Source: DAOTVC01 sp034437215 | GTDB lineage: Bacteria > Chloroflexota > Anaerolineae > B4-G1 > SLSP01 | DNA length: 24,014 nt | Direction of reading: 5' to 3' | Assembly: GCA_034437215.1 (NCBI GenBank) | Contig: DAOTVC010000024.1 | Coordinates: 1 to 24,014 of the forward strand | Shown here: one piece after another, positions 14,617 through 24,014 of the stretch | Position numbering within the stretch: the first letter of the stretch is position 1 | Layout of the letters: each line of letters opens with the position of its first letter | Program-made: the position numbers and the translations under genes | The notes under the pieces: model-generated | The model's input: the letters and a program-made list of their open reading frames with translations, nothing else | Told to the model about the DNA's origin: nothing | Databases searched by the model: none

Positions 14617-15462
14617 CTACTGTTGCAGGATTTCGCGAAGGAGGTCCTGCTCCCGAGGGTCCAGCCACTCCGGAAGCGACCCGGCGCCCTCGATGAGCGC
14701 CTGCCCCAGCCCCGAGTCACGGAAGGCCTTGAGGTCCTCTTCGAAGGGATCGCCCACGCGGTGATCGTCGACGATGCGCCCGTCCTGCATCACCAGCACG
14801 CGCTCCGTCTGGCGGGCGACGCCGTGGTCGTGGGTGACGATGACGAAGGTGGTCTCCAGCTCCTCGTTCAGGTCGCGCATCAGATCGACCACCTCGGAGC
14901 CGCTCTCCGTGTCGAGGTTGCCCGTCGGCTCGTCGGCGAGGACGAGGGCCGGGCGGTTGGCGAGGGCCCGGGCCACGGCGACTCGCTGCCGCTGTCCACC
15001 CGAGAGCTGGCTGGGCAGGTGATCCAGGCGCTGGCCCAGGCCCACCAGCTCCAGCAGCTCCTGGGAGCGCTGGCGGCGCTGCCTGGCGTTGACGTCCTGC
15101 CCCATCATGGGGACCTCGACGTTCTCCCGCGCGTTCAGTGTGGGAATGAGGTTGTGGAGCTGGAAGATGAAGCCCACCGTCCGGGCACGGAAGCTGTCCA
15201 GATCCTTCACGGTGGTCAGGTCTTGCCCGTTGATGAAGACCTCTCCGCTCGTGGGGCGGTCCAGGGCGCCCAGCATGTTGAGCAGGGTCGACTTGCCGGA
15301 GCCCGAGGGGCCCATGACCGTGAGGAACTCCCCCCGCCCCACACGTATGCTGACGTCGTCCAACGCACGCACCTCGGCGCCGTTGCTGTAGATCTTCGTC
15401 AGGTTCCGGGTCTCGATCAGCGTCTCCTTCAGATTCTCGTCGTTCATCTCCACCTCACTCAT
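14617..15462 (-). CDS. ABC transporter ATPase, MacB/LolD type
   Basis: The protein has 281 residues from the ATG at 15462, which overlaps the permease stop by 8 bases; a second ATG at 15447 is possible. The Walker A motif GPSGSGKST (51-59), Q loop (FIFQLHNLIP), signature LSGGQ (153-157), Walker B VLADEPTGNLD (174-184) and switch His (VTHDH) are all intact. The sequence TVMGPSGSGKSTLLNMLGAL followed by DRPTSG is typical of the LolD/MacB/FtsE branch, which powers mechanotransmission by FtsX-type permeases instead of pore transport. A C-terminal extension of about 50 residues (EEDLKAFRDSGLGQALIEGA and onwards) is longer than in LolD. It is the last gene of the tetR-fusion protein-permease-ATPase operon. 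Confidence 0.94.
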   Translation of the reverse strand: MSEVEMNDENLKETLIETRNLTKIYSNGAEVRALDDVSIRVGRGEFLTVMGPSGSGKSTLLNMLGALDRPTSGEVFINGQDLTTVKDLDSFRARTVGFIFQLHNLIPTLNARENVEVPMMGQDVNARQRRQRSQELLELVGLGQRLDHLPSQLSGGQRQRVAVARALANRPALVLADEPTGNLDTESGSEVVDLMRDLNEELETTFVIVTHDHGVARQTERVLVMQDGRIVDDHRVGDPFEEDLKAFRDSGLGQALIEGAGSLPEWLDPREQDLLREILQQ

Positions 15463-17695
15463 AGCGCAGCGCCTCGACGGGCTGCAGGTTCGCAGCGCGC
15501 CACGCCGGATAGACGCCGCCCACGATGCCCAGCGCCACCGCCGTCGCAATCGCCTGCAGGAAGAGCGCCCAGCCGAACTCCAGCTGCAGAAAGCCCTCCA
15601 CGATAGGGTTCGCGTTCAACAACAGCCCCAGGAGCACCCCGATGACGATGCCCGCCACCCCTCCCAGCAGACTCAAGGTCACCGACTCTTTGACGATCAT
15701 CGAGAGCACCCGGCGCTTGCGCCAGCCCAGCGCGCGCAGCACACCGATCTCGCGCGTGCGTTCGAAGACGCTCATCACCATGGTGTTGGTCATGCCCAGC
15801 CCCCCGACGACGAGGGCGAGCGCGGAGATAGCCCAGGTGCTGGCCTTCATCATCCGGATGTCGGAGAGATCCTCGGTGAATTCGCTGGCCCGCCCCATGT
15901 CCACCTCGGGGAAGCGCCCCTCGATCTCGCCGATCACCTGCGCGACCTCCTCCGGGTCCGCCAGCCAGACCCCCAGAAAGCTCACCTTGTGGGGCTGACC
16001 GAAGAGCTGCTGTGCGTCGCGGAGGGTGACCACGCCGCCCCCGTCCTGGAAGGAGACCCCCGTCTCGTAGATCCCCACGATCTTGTAGGTGCTGTCGAAG
16101 AGGCGCAGGGTCTGCCCCACCCGCTTGTTGAGATTCTCCGCCGCCACCCGCCCGAGGATGATCTGACGATTCGTCGTCAGGGGCTCCCCCTCGACAATCT
16201 CGTACTCCCCGATGGAGAGCCCGCGCGGCTGGTAGCCGAAGACGATGAAGAAGGGCAGATCGCCCACGCTCACGTACCCCGTGAGAAAGCCCTCCGCGGC
16301 CCGGACGCCGGGCAGCGTGGCGATACGCCGTACCACGCCCTCGTCGATCTTGCTGAGGTCGACGGAGGCGTCGGCCTCGCTGCCCACGAGGTGGGCCCCA
16401 CCGCCCCCCATCATCCCTGTAAACTCGGAGATGAGCCCGTCGCTCATGGCCCCCAGGAGCACGATGGCCATGATGGCGACCGCGATGCCGACCACCGTCA
16501 GCAGGGTGCGGGCGGGCTGCCGGAGCAGGGTCCGCAGCGCCGGGAGGGTGACGTGGCGCGTCACCCTCGTCGTCCCGCCCTCCGAACGCATCGCCTCGGC
16601 GGGCATAAGCCGCGAGGCGCGCCACGCCGGGAGGGAACCGCCCACCAAGCCCAAGCCCGCCGCCACCGCCATCCCCTGCGCCACGACGCCCAGGGAGACG
16701 GACTTGGGGAGAAAGGCGTCGGTGAGGGGCAGCTGGCGAATGCCCAAGATGGCGCCGATGCCCAGGGCCACCCCCACCAACCCTCCCAGGATGCTCAGCC
16801 CGATGGATTCCACCATCACCATCTTCAGAACCTGCCAGGGTCTCCAGCCCACCGCCCGCAGCACCCCGAACTCCCGCGTCCGCTCCACGACGCTCATGAG
16901 CATCGTGTTGATCACGCCCACGGCGCCGATGAGCAGGGCGACGAAGGAGATGGACCAGGTGAAGAGATGTACGCTCTCCAGGGCCGTCTGCTCCTGGGCG
17001 AAGCCGGAGGAGGTCGTGGCGGTGACGTCGCGGAAGCGCTCCTCGATGCGCGTCCGCAGACGTTCGATGTCGGCCTCCGGGCGCACCTTGAGGAGGAAGG
17101 CGTTGACCTGCTGGGGCTTCCCGCTGATCGTCTGCGCGCTCTCCAGCGTCACGACGGCCGCGCCGTCCTCGAAGGGCTGCCCCGTCTCGTAAATCCCGAC
17201 GATGCGATAGGTGCTCTCGTAGAGGCGGAAAGAGTCGCCCACGCGCTTGTCGAGATCCTCGGCAGCGGTCCGCCCCAGCAGTAGGGGTTGGCCGGCGCGG
17301 GCGCCCCCGCTCTGGGAGAGAGGCTCCCCCTCGACGATCTTGAAGTGGTCGATAGCGAAGCCCACGGGGTCGTAGCCGTAGACGATGAAGTAGGGCGCGT
17401 CCTCCGTGGCAGCGAAGGTGTAGATCATGGGCGTGACCTCCGTCACGCCCGAGAGGCCCGCCAGCGTCTGGCCCAGCTCCTGGTTGACGGCGCTGAAGAC
17501 GATGTCCAGGGCATCCTCCTGGGCCACCAGGAGATCGGCCCCACTGCCGCCCGCGAGGGAACTATAGCCCTCGATGAAGCCGTCGGCCAGCGCACCGAGC
17601 GCCACCACCGCAGCCACCCCCACGGCGATGCCGAAGGCGGTCAACAGGGTGCGCACCTTCCGTCGCAAGAGATTCTTCAGAATCATGACACGCAA
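15455..17695 (-). CDS. Double FtsX/MacB-type ABC permease in one chain
   Basis: The protein has 746 residues made of two homologous halves of about 375. Each half starts with a helix after an RTLLT motif (RTLLTAFGIAVGVAAVVALG; RTLLTVVGIAVAIMAIVLLG). A periplasmic MacB-like domain follows (RLYESTYRIVGIYETG; RLFDSTYKIVGIYETG), then the FtsX core with SVVERTREFGVLRAVGW or SVFERTREIGVLRALGW and a final PAWRA motif. The usual MacB permease has one such unit and dimerises; here both are fused in tandem, giving about eight helices. A single chain could therefore replace the dimer, perhaps with unequal halves. It partners the ATPase (8-bp overlap) and the fusion protein 50 bp upstream. Substrate could be a lipoprotein, peptide or drug and is not predictable. 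Confidence 0.93.
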   Translation of the reverse strand: MRVMILKNLLRRKVRTLLTAFGIAVGVAAVVALGALADGFIEGYSSLAGGSGADLLVAQEDALDIVFSAVNQELGQTLAGLSGVTEVTPMIYTFAATEDAPYFIVYGYDPVGFAIDHFKIVEGEPLSQSGGARAGQPLLLGRTAAEDLDKRVGDSFRLYESTYRIVGIYETGQPFEDGAAVVTLESAQTISGKPQQVNAFLLKVRPEADIERLRTRIEERFRDVTATTSSGFAQEQTALESVHLFTWSISFVALLIGAVGVINTMLMSVVERTREFGVLRAVGWRPWQVLKMVMVESIGLSILGGLVGVALGIGAILGIRQLPLTDAFLPKSVSLGVVAQGMAVAAGLGLVGGSLPAWRASRLMPAEAMRSEGGTTRVTRHVTLPALRTLLRQPARTLLTVVGIAVAIMAIVLLGAMSDGLISEFTGMMGGGGAHLVGSEADASVDLSKIDEGVVRRIATLPGVRAAEGFLTGYVSVGDLPFFIVFGYQPRGLSIGEYEIVEGEPLTTNRQIILGRVAAENLNKRVGQTLRLFDSTYKIVGIYETGVSFQDGGGVVTLRDAQQLFGQPHKVSFLGVWLADPEEVAQVIGEIEGRFPEVDMGRASEFTEDLSDIRMMKASTWAISALALVVGGLGMTNTMVMSVFERTREIGVLRALGWRKRRVLSMIVKESVTLSLLGGVAGIVIGVLLGLLLNANPIVEGFLQLEFGWALFLQAIATAVALGIVGGVYPAWRAANLQPVEALRYE

Positions 17696-17745
17696 CTCCC
17701 GCTAGTGCCTGGCGCCGGTTGAAAGTCCATGATCTTGCCTCACAC

Positions 17746-18882
17746 CTAGTCCTCGGGCTCGATGTCGACGAAGGCCGTCATTCCCCAACGCACGTCCTCG
17801 GGAACCTCCGCCAGCTCCACGTAGACGGTGTAGTTGACACCCCCGCTGCCCTGATCCGCCATGGGCGCGATGCGAAGGATCTCTCCCGTATAGGTACGGT
17901 CGGGGAAGGCGTCGAAAGTCAGGGTGACCTCCTCCCCCTCCTCGATCTGAGCCACGTCGATCTCGTCGAGGTCGGTGGTCTCGACGCGCAGCGTCGTGAG
18001 GTCGCCCAGGGTGACCAGCGGCTGCCCCGGGGAGATGAACTCGCCGGCACGGACGTAGGTGCTGCCCACCGTCCCCGCGAAGGGCGCGGTGATGGTGGTC
18101 CGCTCCCGGGTGAGCTCTGCCTGCTCGAGGTTGACCCGTGCGGCCTCCACCTCGGTCTCGGCGACACGCACCGCCTCCGTGCGCGCGCCCGCCTTCAGAA
18201 GCTCCAGCTGAGCCTCGGCCTCGGCCACGGCGGCCTGCGCCTGCCGCACCTCGGCGTAGGACGGCCCCACGACGAGGTCCTCGTAGCGCGCCCGCGCCGC
18301 CTCGTAGGCGTTCGTCGCCTGTTGGAGGCGCAGGCTCTCGGGTCGCAGGCCGATCTCCGGCAGCCACTGGATGGGGTCGTAGGCCGCCTGCGCCTGCTGC
18401 AGCTCCGCCTCGGCGTTCCTCAACTCCGCCTCGGCCGCGATGATCTGCTGGTCGCCGGCGCCCTCAAGCACCCGCTGCAGCCCGGCCTGAGCCTGGTCAA
18501 CCCCCGCCTCGGCGGCGGCGATCTCCTCCTCGCGGGCGGAGGCCTGCACGCTCTCCAATCGAGCCTCGGCGGACGCCAGCTGAGCCTCCGCCTGGGCCAC
18601 CGCCAACCGGGCGTCGGCGTCGTCCAACTGCACGAGCACCGCACCCGCCTCCACCTCGTCACCCATCTCCACGGGGACGGCGACGACGCGCCCCCCAATC
18701 TGAGCACTGACCGTCGCCCAGAGCGCCGGCACCACCTCGCCGGTAACGGAGACGACGGGGACGTAGTCCTCCGCCAGATCGGGAGTCGGCGTCTGCTCCT
18801 CTCCGTCACAGGCGGGGAGCAGAACGAGCACCGCCACCAACACCAACATCAACCACCCTTTGAATTGCTTTCTCTTCTGCAT
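17746..18882 (-). CDS. Membrane fusion (HlyD/MacA-like) lipoprotein
   Basis: The protein has 378 residues from the ATG at 18882, preceded by GAGGAG. A signal peptide ends in the lipobox LLPAC (Cys25), so the mature protein is a lipid-anchored extracytoplasmic protein. A split lipoyl domain (VSAQIGGRVVAVPVEMGDEV ... ITAPFAGTVGSTYVRAGEFI) flanks a long Ala/Glu/Gln-rich coiled-coil hairpin of about 150 residues. Beta-barrel segments (LRVETTDLDEIDVAQIEEGE; VTLTFDAFPDRTYTGEILRI) close the chain. This is the adaptor of MacAB-type tripartite exporters, here beside the double permease and ATPase. In an organism with an outer membrane it would bridge the periplasm; in a monoderm it may simply feed the permease. 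It lies 5 bp after tetR. Confidence 0.93.
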   Translation of the reverse strand: MQKRKQFKGWLMLVLVAVLVLLPACDGEEQTPTPDLAEDYVPVVSVTGEVVPALWATVSAQIGGRVVAVPVEMGDEVEAGAVLVQLDDADARLAVAQAEAQLASAEARLESVQASAREEEIAAAEAGVDQAQAGLQRVLEGAGDQQIIAAEAELRNAEAELQQAQAAYDPIQWLPEIGLRPESLRLQQATNAYEAARARYEDLVVGPSYAEVRQAQAAVAEAEAQLELLKAGARTEAVRVAETEVEAARVNLEQAELTRERTTITAPFAGTVGSTYVRAGEFISPGQPLVTLGDLTTLRVETTDLDEIDVAQIEEGEEVTLTFDAFPDRTYTGEILRIAPMADQGSGGVNYTVYVELAEVPEDVRWGMTAFVDIEPED

Positions 18883-18887
18883 GACGT

Positions 18888-19502
18888 TTACTCCTCTGCT
18901 GCTGGATGGGGTTTCAAAGCTGCTACAATCAGTGCCACAGCGTGCAACATGGTCGCTCGCCAATCCGTGGTTTCACCATAGAGGGCCCGGAGCTGTTGGA
19001 GACCTTCGTGCAGGGCGACGAGCTGCAATGCCGTTTCGGCGGGATCGACGCGCCGAAACTCGCCCTGTTCAATACCCTTGCGGATGAGGACTTCCAGCAA
19101 TTTACGGCTTGCATCGAAGTGCTTCTGCATCATACACCGGAGCTCTTCTTCGCGCAGTGCCCAGGCGTAGCTCTCGTAGATCACAGGCCAGATTTCGGTC
19201 AGCTGCTCGGTGTAATCGACCATGGCGTGGGCGAGGGCATTGAGCCGTTCGATGACCGGGCCCTCTTCTCCGGCAATCGCCTGTACCGGCTGGCCGTACG
19301 CTTCGGAGAGTTGTTCGAGCAGGGAGTGGATGAGATCGTCCTTGCTCTCAAAATAGAGGTAGAGGGTGCCTTTGCTCAGGCCAGCCTCTTCAGCGATATC
19401 CTCCATCCGCGCGTGGTCGATACCGCTGCGGGTGAAGATGGTCAGGGCGGCCTCGAGAATCTGCGCCCGGCGCTGTTTGCATATCGCTTCTGTAGGGGAC
19501 AT
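18888..19502 (-). CDS. TetR/AcrR-family repressor of the export operon
   Basis: The protein has 204 residues. The N-terminal helix-turn-helix (ILEAALTIFTRSGIDHARME, then DIAEEAGLSKGTLYLYFESK) is a full TetR domain. The C-terminal 150 residues form the ligand-binding and dimerisation part, with no recognisable ligand specificity. It is the first gene of the operon with the fusion protein (5-bp gap), permease and ATPase. A perfect palindrome lies 150 bases upstream at its own promoter, so it most likely represses itself and the exporter until an exported compound or a related ligand binds. The upstream in-frame region has no better start; the ATG at 19502 follows GAGGAG. Confidence 0.94.
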   Translation of the reverse strand: MSPTEAICKQRRAQILEAALTIFTRSGIDHARMEDIAEEAGLSKGTLYLYFESKDDLIHSLLEQLSEAYGQPVQAIAGEEGPVIERLNALAHAMVDYTEQLTEIWPVIYESYAWALREEELRCMMQKHFDASRKLLEVLIRKGIEQGEFRRVDPAETALQLVALHEGLQQLRALYGETTDWRATMLHAVALIVAALKPHPAAEE

Positions 19503-19651
19503 AACTATGACTCCTCTGGAAAAGGCAAGGAGTGTTGGGTAATGGTGGCAATGCGTCGCTTCTCCGTCACCTCTTGCCCTTCATATGGCACCATTTGCGT
19601 GATGGTTGGTTTGAGCGGACGCCCGGAACCTCCAACGGCAGGCGCCCCTTT

Positions 19652-19671
19652 ATGACTGACCGGTCAGTCAT
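19652..19671. promoter_or_regulatory. TetR-type operator, perfect 20-bp palindrome
   Basis: ATGACTGACCGGTCAGTCAT is its own reverse complement over all 20 bases. Its core TGACTGACCGGTCAGTCA has the look of known TetR-family sites (TGACnnnnnGGTCA class). It starts directly after the -10 box of the promoter at 19672-19699 and covers the predicted start site, the expected place for repression of the tetR-exporter operon. Confidence 0.85.
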
Positions 19672-19699
19672 ATTGTAATCGCGATCACGGAGTTGTCAA
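19672..19699 (-). promoter_or_regulatory. Promoter of the tetR-exporter operon
   Basis: On the minus strand a perfect -35 TTGACA (19699-19694), a 16-base spacer and TACAAT (19677-19672, five of six matches) form a strong sigma70-type promoter. The start would fall near 19665, inside the operator palindrome. A strong promoter fully covered by its repressor fits an inducible exporter. Confidence 0.75.
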
Positions 19700-19832
19700 G
19701 AGGCTCCCGCAAGACCGGCACACGGCACGGCCCTCCGTTTCAGCCACGGATAGCTCACAGCTGGATTGAAACACACCCACATGCGACAGCCCTGGTGCGT
19801 CCCGGGGCTTGTGATTCGCTGAGGAGGATAGC

Positions 19833-19866
19833 AAAAAGCCACGGAGGTCTGCAGACCTCCGTGGCT
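19833..19866 (-). terminator. Terminator of the secreted repeat-protein gene
   Basis: A perfect 30-base palindrome (19837-19866; 15-bp arms AGCCACGGAGGTCTG and CAGACCTCCGTGGCT) is followed on the minus strand by TTTTTGC. It begins 24 bases after the stop of the gene at 19890-20705. Confidence 0.85.
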
Positions 19867-19889
19867 TCGGTTCGTGAGGGTTTAGGTCG

Positions 19890-20705
19890 CTATGGGCGTC
19901 CCCGTCCGACCGGCGGACCGGCGTGATCGGGACGACCGGCGTGGTCGGGTGGGCCGCCGGCATGGTCGGGTGGGCCACCGGCGTGGTCGGGGGGGCCGCC
20001 GGCATGGTCGGGTGGGCCACCGGCGTGGTCGGGGGGGCCGCCGGCGTGGTCGGGGGGGCCACCGGCGTGGTCGGGCTTACCATTGCCGATCACACCCAGA
20101 TCCTTCCAAATCTGCCCCCACCCCTCACCGGCTTCCCGGCGGGCGAGATAGACGTCCGCATCCTCCCCGAAGAGCTCCGCAAGCTTCAGTGCGTGCATGA
20201 TCTGCCCGAAGCCGTAGTGCCCGTCGCAGAACCAGGCCATGACCTCGGCGTAGTCGACCCCGTATTTATCAGCAAGGGCCTGTCCAACGGGATGTGAGGC
20301 ATCGGGGGTTACGCAGAAGAAGCTCTCCTCATCCTCATCCTCCTCGTCCTCGGTCTCGTTGACCACCTTCTCGGCCTGGACGACGCCTGTTTCGTCGAAG
20401 GTGCCCTCGACCTCGACGAGGTCCCCCACAGCGATCGTGGTGAAATCGAAGTCCTCACCTACCACGACCGTGTAGACGACGGTCTCGCCGTCCTCGGTCT
20501 CCACCTCCACCTGAAAGGTGGCCGCCGCCTCGTCGATGGCGACCACCGTTCCGGTGAACTCCACCTCCTCGGGCTCGTCGTCGGCACTCACCGCCAGGAC
20601 CCTGCCCGTAGGCGAGGGCGGTGCTGCCAGAACGAGGGTGGGGAAACCGGCCAGCAACATGCCCAAGATGAGCAACAGACTCAGATACGCTTTTCTAGAG
20701 TTCAT
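19890..20705 (-). CDS. Secreted DUF5666-like protein with C-terminal PPDHAGG repeats
   Basis: The protein has 271 residues. A signal peptide (KAYLSLLLILGMLLAGFPTL, then VLA-APPSP) is followed by a DUF5666-like beta-barrel domain (VEFTGTVVAIDEAAATFQVE ... VGDLVEVEGTFDETG, about 47-110). A very acidic linker (ETEDEEDEDEE) comes next. A compact domain at about 130-205 carries two Cys and the motif YGVDYAEVMAWFCDGHYGFG, which I know from other Chloroflexota-type secreted proteins without a function. The end is about eight PPDHAGG heptads (GGxxDH; Pro, Gly, Asp, His rich), then PVGRGRP. His and Asp in each heptad could bind metal, but that is only a guess. The ribosome-binding site GGAGGT lies 5 bases before ATG. 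A terminator follows. Confidence 0.85.
   Translation of the reverse strand: MNSRKAYLSLLLILGMLLAGFPTLVLAAPPSPTGRVLAVSADDEPEEVEFTGTVVAIDEAAATFQVEVETEDGETVVYTVVVGEDFDFTTIAVGDLVEVEGTFDETGVVQAEKVVNETEDEEDEDEESFFCVTPDASHPVGQALADKYGVDYAEVMAWFCDGHYGFGQIMHALKLAELFGEDADVYLARREAGEGWGQIWKDLGVIGNGKPDHAGGPPDHAGGPPDHAGGPPDHAGGPPDHAGGPPDHAGGPPDHAGRPDHAGPPVGRGRP
19921..20081 (-). repeat. Coding tandem repeat, 21-bp unit, about eight copies
   Basis: The 21-base unit encodes GGPPDHA. On the plus strand it reads GGCGTGGTCGGGNGGGCCNC with few third-position variants (GTG/ATG, GGT/GGG), so the copies are nearly identical at DNA level. The high identity suggests recent expansion or active homogenisation, and copy number could vary between strains. 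Confidence 0.9.
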
Positions 20706-21314
20706 TGTCGACCTCCATCTGGATTAACATTTGTACGCTCTTACCAAAACCCGCGGTAAGGTATGTCCCATTCTTACTATCTATATCGGTAAAGGAGCGT
20801 GAAGGTAACGCTGACTTTCTGTGAGGGTGACGGGGCAGACGGACTGGGGGCAGGCGCTCGAAATAACGTCAACTACACAATCTCGTTGTAGTACTGACTG
20901 CCCTGAAAAAACTTCTTCCAACACGGAGAACACCGAGAAAACCAAGGAGATAGTGAAGTATCTTTATAAAAAGCGCTCTTTTGTCTGATTTTATGAAGTC
21001 CAATTTAAAAAATCTCCGTGCCCTCTGTGGTAAAAAGGCTTTTTTCAGCAGAGTCAGTACTAGATATGAAGATGGACTTTGACATTTTAACTACACCGTG
21101 TATGCTTAAACCGTCGGAGGGGAACCTTCCCTGCTCACCCAGTAGGGAGAGAAGTACGCTTATCCGCTCACAACACGTGATGTCCCCAGTCTGCTACCCG
21201 ACGGATGGAATGGGGTGCGGACCTCCACCCTGCGTGGTTGGTTGGCTTGAGTCGGCGTACAACCGTGAAGGACCTCTCTGAGAAGACTCTAACCATTCTG
21301 AGAGGCGGCGATCT
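20706..21314. other. Intergenic region with a MITE-like element
   Basis: No gene is supported in these 609 bases. A short inverted repeat CTTACC-GGTAAG lies at about 20740-20760, just upstream of the secreted-protein gene. The MITE-like element occupies 20889-21062. A weak hairpin CCTCTCTGAGAA/TTCTGAGAGG lies just before the gene at 21315. I see no reliable promoter for either flanking gene. Confidence 0.55.
20889..21062. mobile_element. MITE-like element with 22-bp terminal inverted repeats and TA borders
   Basis: The left end TA-GTACTGACTGCCCTGAAAAA (from 20889) matches the reverse complement of the right end GGCTTTTTTCAGCAGAGTCAG (ending at 21062 with TAC-TA) in all but three central bases. 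Inside, ACACGGAGAACACCGAGAAA on the left mirrors CTCCGTGCCCTCTGTGG on the right, so about 50 bases at each end are inverted repeats around an AT-rich core. No coding capacity is present. TA at both borders is what Tc1/mariner-IS630-type transposases leave, so a non-autonomous element moved by such an enzyme is plausible. A half copy lies at 10186-10250. Confidence 0.65.
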
Positions 21315-21786
21315 ATGTCCTTACGCTCATCTGCATCTCACTGTAGCTACCTGCTCATCCTGGCCGGCAACCTGGGACTGGGCACCGACCTGCGACCCGT
21401 GCCCGATGCAGAGGCACAAGAGGTCGTATCGACTATCCAGGATCGATTCGGTGCGGTTGCTCCCCTGGCGTGGTGGCAGACGGAGAAGCCCTGTCTCTTG
21501 CCCCGGGTGGCGCGCCCGCTGCCCGATGGGCTGGGCTATCAACACCTCCCCTCCATCGTGCCCGATCCTCAAGAGCCGGTCTGGTTCGTCACGGAGGATT
21601 GGACCCGCAAGAGGACCGAGTGGTGCCTCTTCGAGAGCCACGGCGCCGCCATTCAGGAGCTCGTCGAGGAGTGCTACGGCTGCGAGTACCTGATCGTATC
21701 GAAGGAATTGGAGTGGCTGGTAGGAGAGACCGACAACGACGTGCTCTTTGCTGTGGGGGAGCCTGTCGTGGAGCGCCTCCGCAAAG

Positions 21787-21797
<11 letters not shown>
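21315..21797 (+). CDS. Hypothetical protein of 160 residues
   Basis: I do not firmly recognise this protein. It has no membrane helix beyond a mildly hydrophobic stretch near the start (YLLILAGNLGLG). Notable parts are PLAWWQTEKPC, PVWFVTEDWTRKRTEWCLFE and ELVEECYGCEYLIVSKELEW followed by LVGETDNDVLFAVGEPV. The last part resembles small DUF6756-like proteins, in which a YYxVSKxLxWLxxxxHxD pattern is usual, but this is a weak memory-based match. The ATG at 21315 has GAGGCGG some 9 bases upstream. Codon use is like that of the neighbours, and base composition in the third position is GC-rich, supporting a real gene. Its 3' end overlaps the convergent recD2 by 11 bases. Confidence 0.65.
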
Positions 21798-23976
<2,179 letters not shown>

Positions 23977-24014
23977 CCCTTCAGTATCCGTGCTTTTGGG
24001 GGATTCGCAAGCAC

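Larger units (their letters stand above)
19503..19889. other. Control region between tetR and the secreted repeat protein
   Basis: No gene is supported. From left to right it holds a leader of about 150 bases before tetR, the TetR-type operator (19652-19671), the promoter (19672-19699), about 130 bases in which I see nothing, and the terminator of the minus-strand gene to the right (19833-19866). Confidence 0.7.

Noticed and set aside
17719..18981. 420-codon plus-strand open frame
   Set aside because: It mirrors the membrane fusion lipoprotein; Leu/Arg/Gly/His-rich composition and no motif. The minus-strand reading has lipobox and lipoyl motifs.
19921..20081. CRISPR array
   Set aside because: The repeats are contiguous 21-base units without unique spacers, in frame with a protein; no cas gene is present.

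Overview
The window looks like chromosomal DNA of a GC-rich, free-living bacterium. The best guess is a member of the Chloroflexota (Anaerolineae-like). This rests on gene content (a two-gene tatA-tatC set, a DUF5666-type secreted protein with a 'YGVDYAEVMAWFCDGHYG' domain, a stand-alone pyruvate-kinase C-terminal domain, zinc-ribbon membrane proteins) and on intergenic DNA full of hairpin repeats. No rRNA or tRNA is present, so the phylum is an inference.

Left part (1-5010, minus strand): a type I restriction-modification operon. Transcription runs hsdM, then a 743-residue DUF262/HNH (GmrSD-like) protein with a C-terminal HEPN-like RNxxRH segment, then the start of hsdS (GTGA overlap), which is cut by the window edge. 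hsdR is not in the window. The GmrSD-like gene is visibly lower in GC than the rest, which suggests import. In front of hsdM lies a compact leader with opposing promoters and two strong hairpins, each acting as a terminator on a different strand.

Middle left (5010-8420): a gene-free stretch with short repeats, then a plus-strand operon tatA-tatC-patatin. The first gene is only 59 residues and the last two overlap by ATGA. A minus-strand YdjC/ChbG-like deacetylase converges on it.

Middle (8420-14560, minus strand): a small DUF4190-like membrane protein, a stand-alone pyruvate kinase alpha/beta domain protein, a repeat-rich intergenic region, and a tight four-gene operon: sensor kinase, NarL-type regulator and two related zinc-ribbon membrane proteins. 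A recognisable promoter precedes the kinase. The repeat element at the end of the operon supplies the last codons and the stop of the second zinc-ribbon gene.

Right part (14617-19700, minus strand): a tetR - membrane fusion lipoprotein - double FtsX/MacB permease - ATPase operon. A perfect 20-bp TetR-type palindrome sits directly behind the promoter -10 box, so autoregulation of this MacAB/Lol-like export system is likely. Next come a secreted protein with a C-terminal PPDHAGG tandem repeat and its terminator, a 174-bp MITE-like element with inverted ends and TA borders, a small unknown gene, and recD2, whose frame stays open to the right edge.

Most noteworthy are the GmrSD-HEPN gene embedded between hsdM and hsdS, the two-strand RNA/attenuator leader of that operon, the kinase-regulator-zinc-ribbon operon, and the mobile-looking repeat found as a full copy and as a half copy fused to a gene end.
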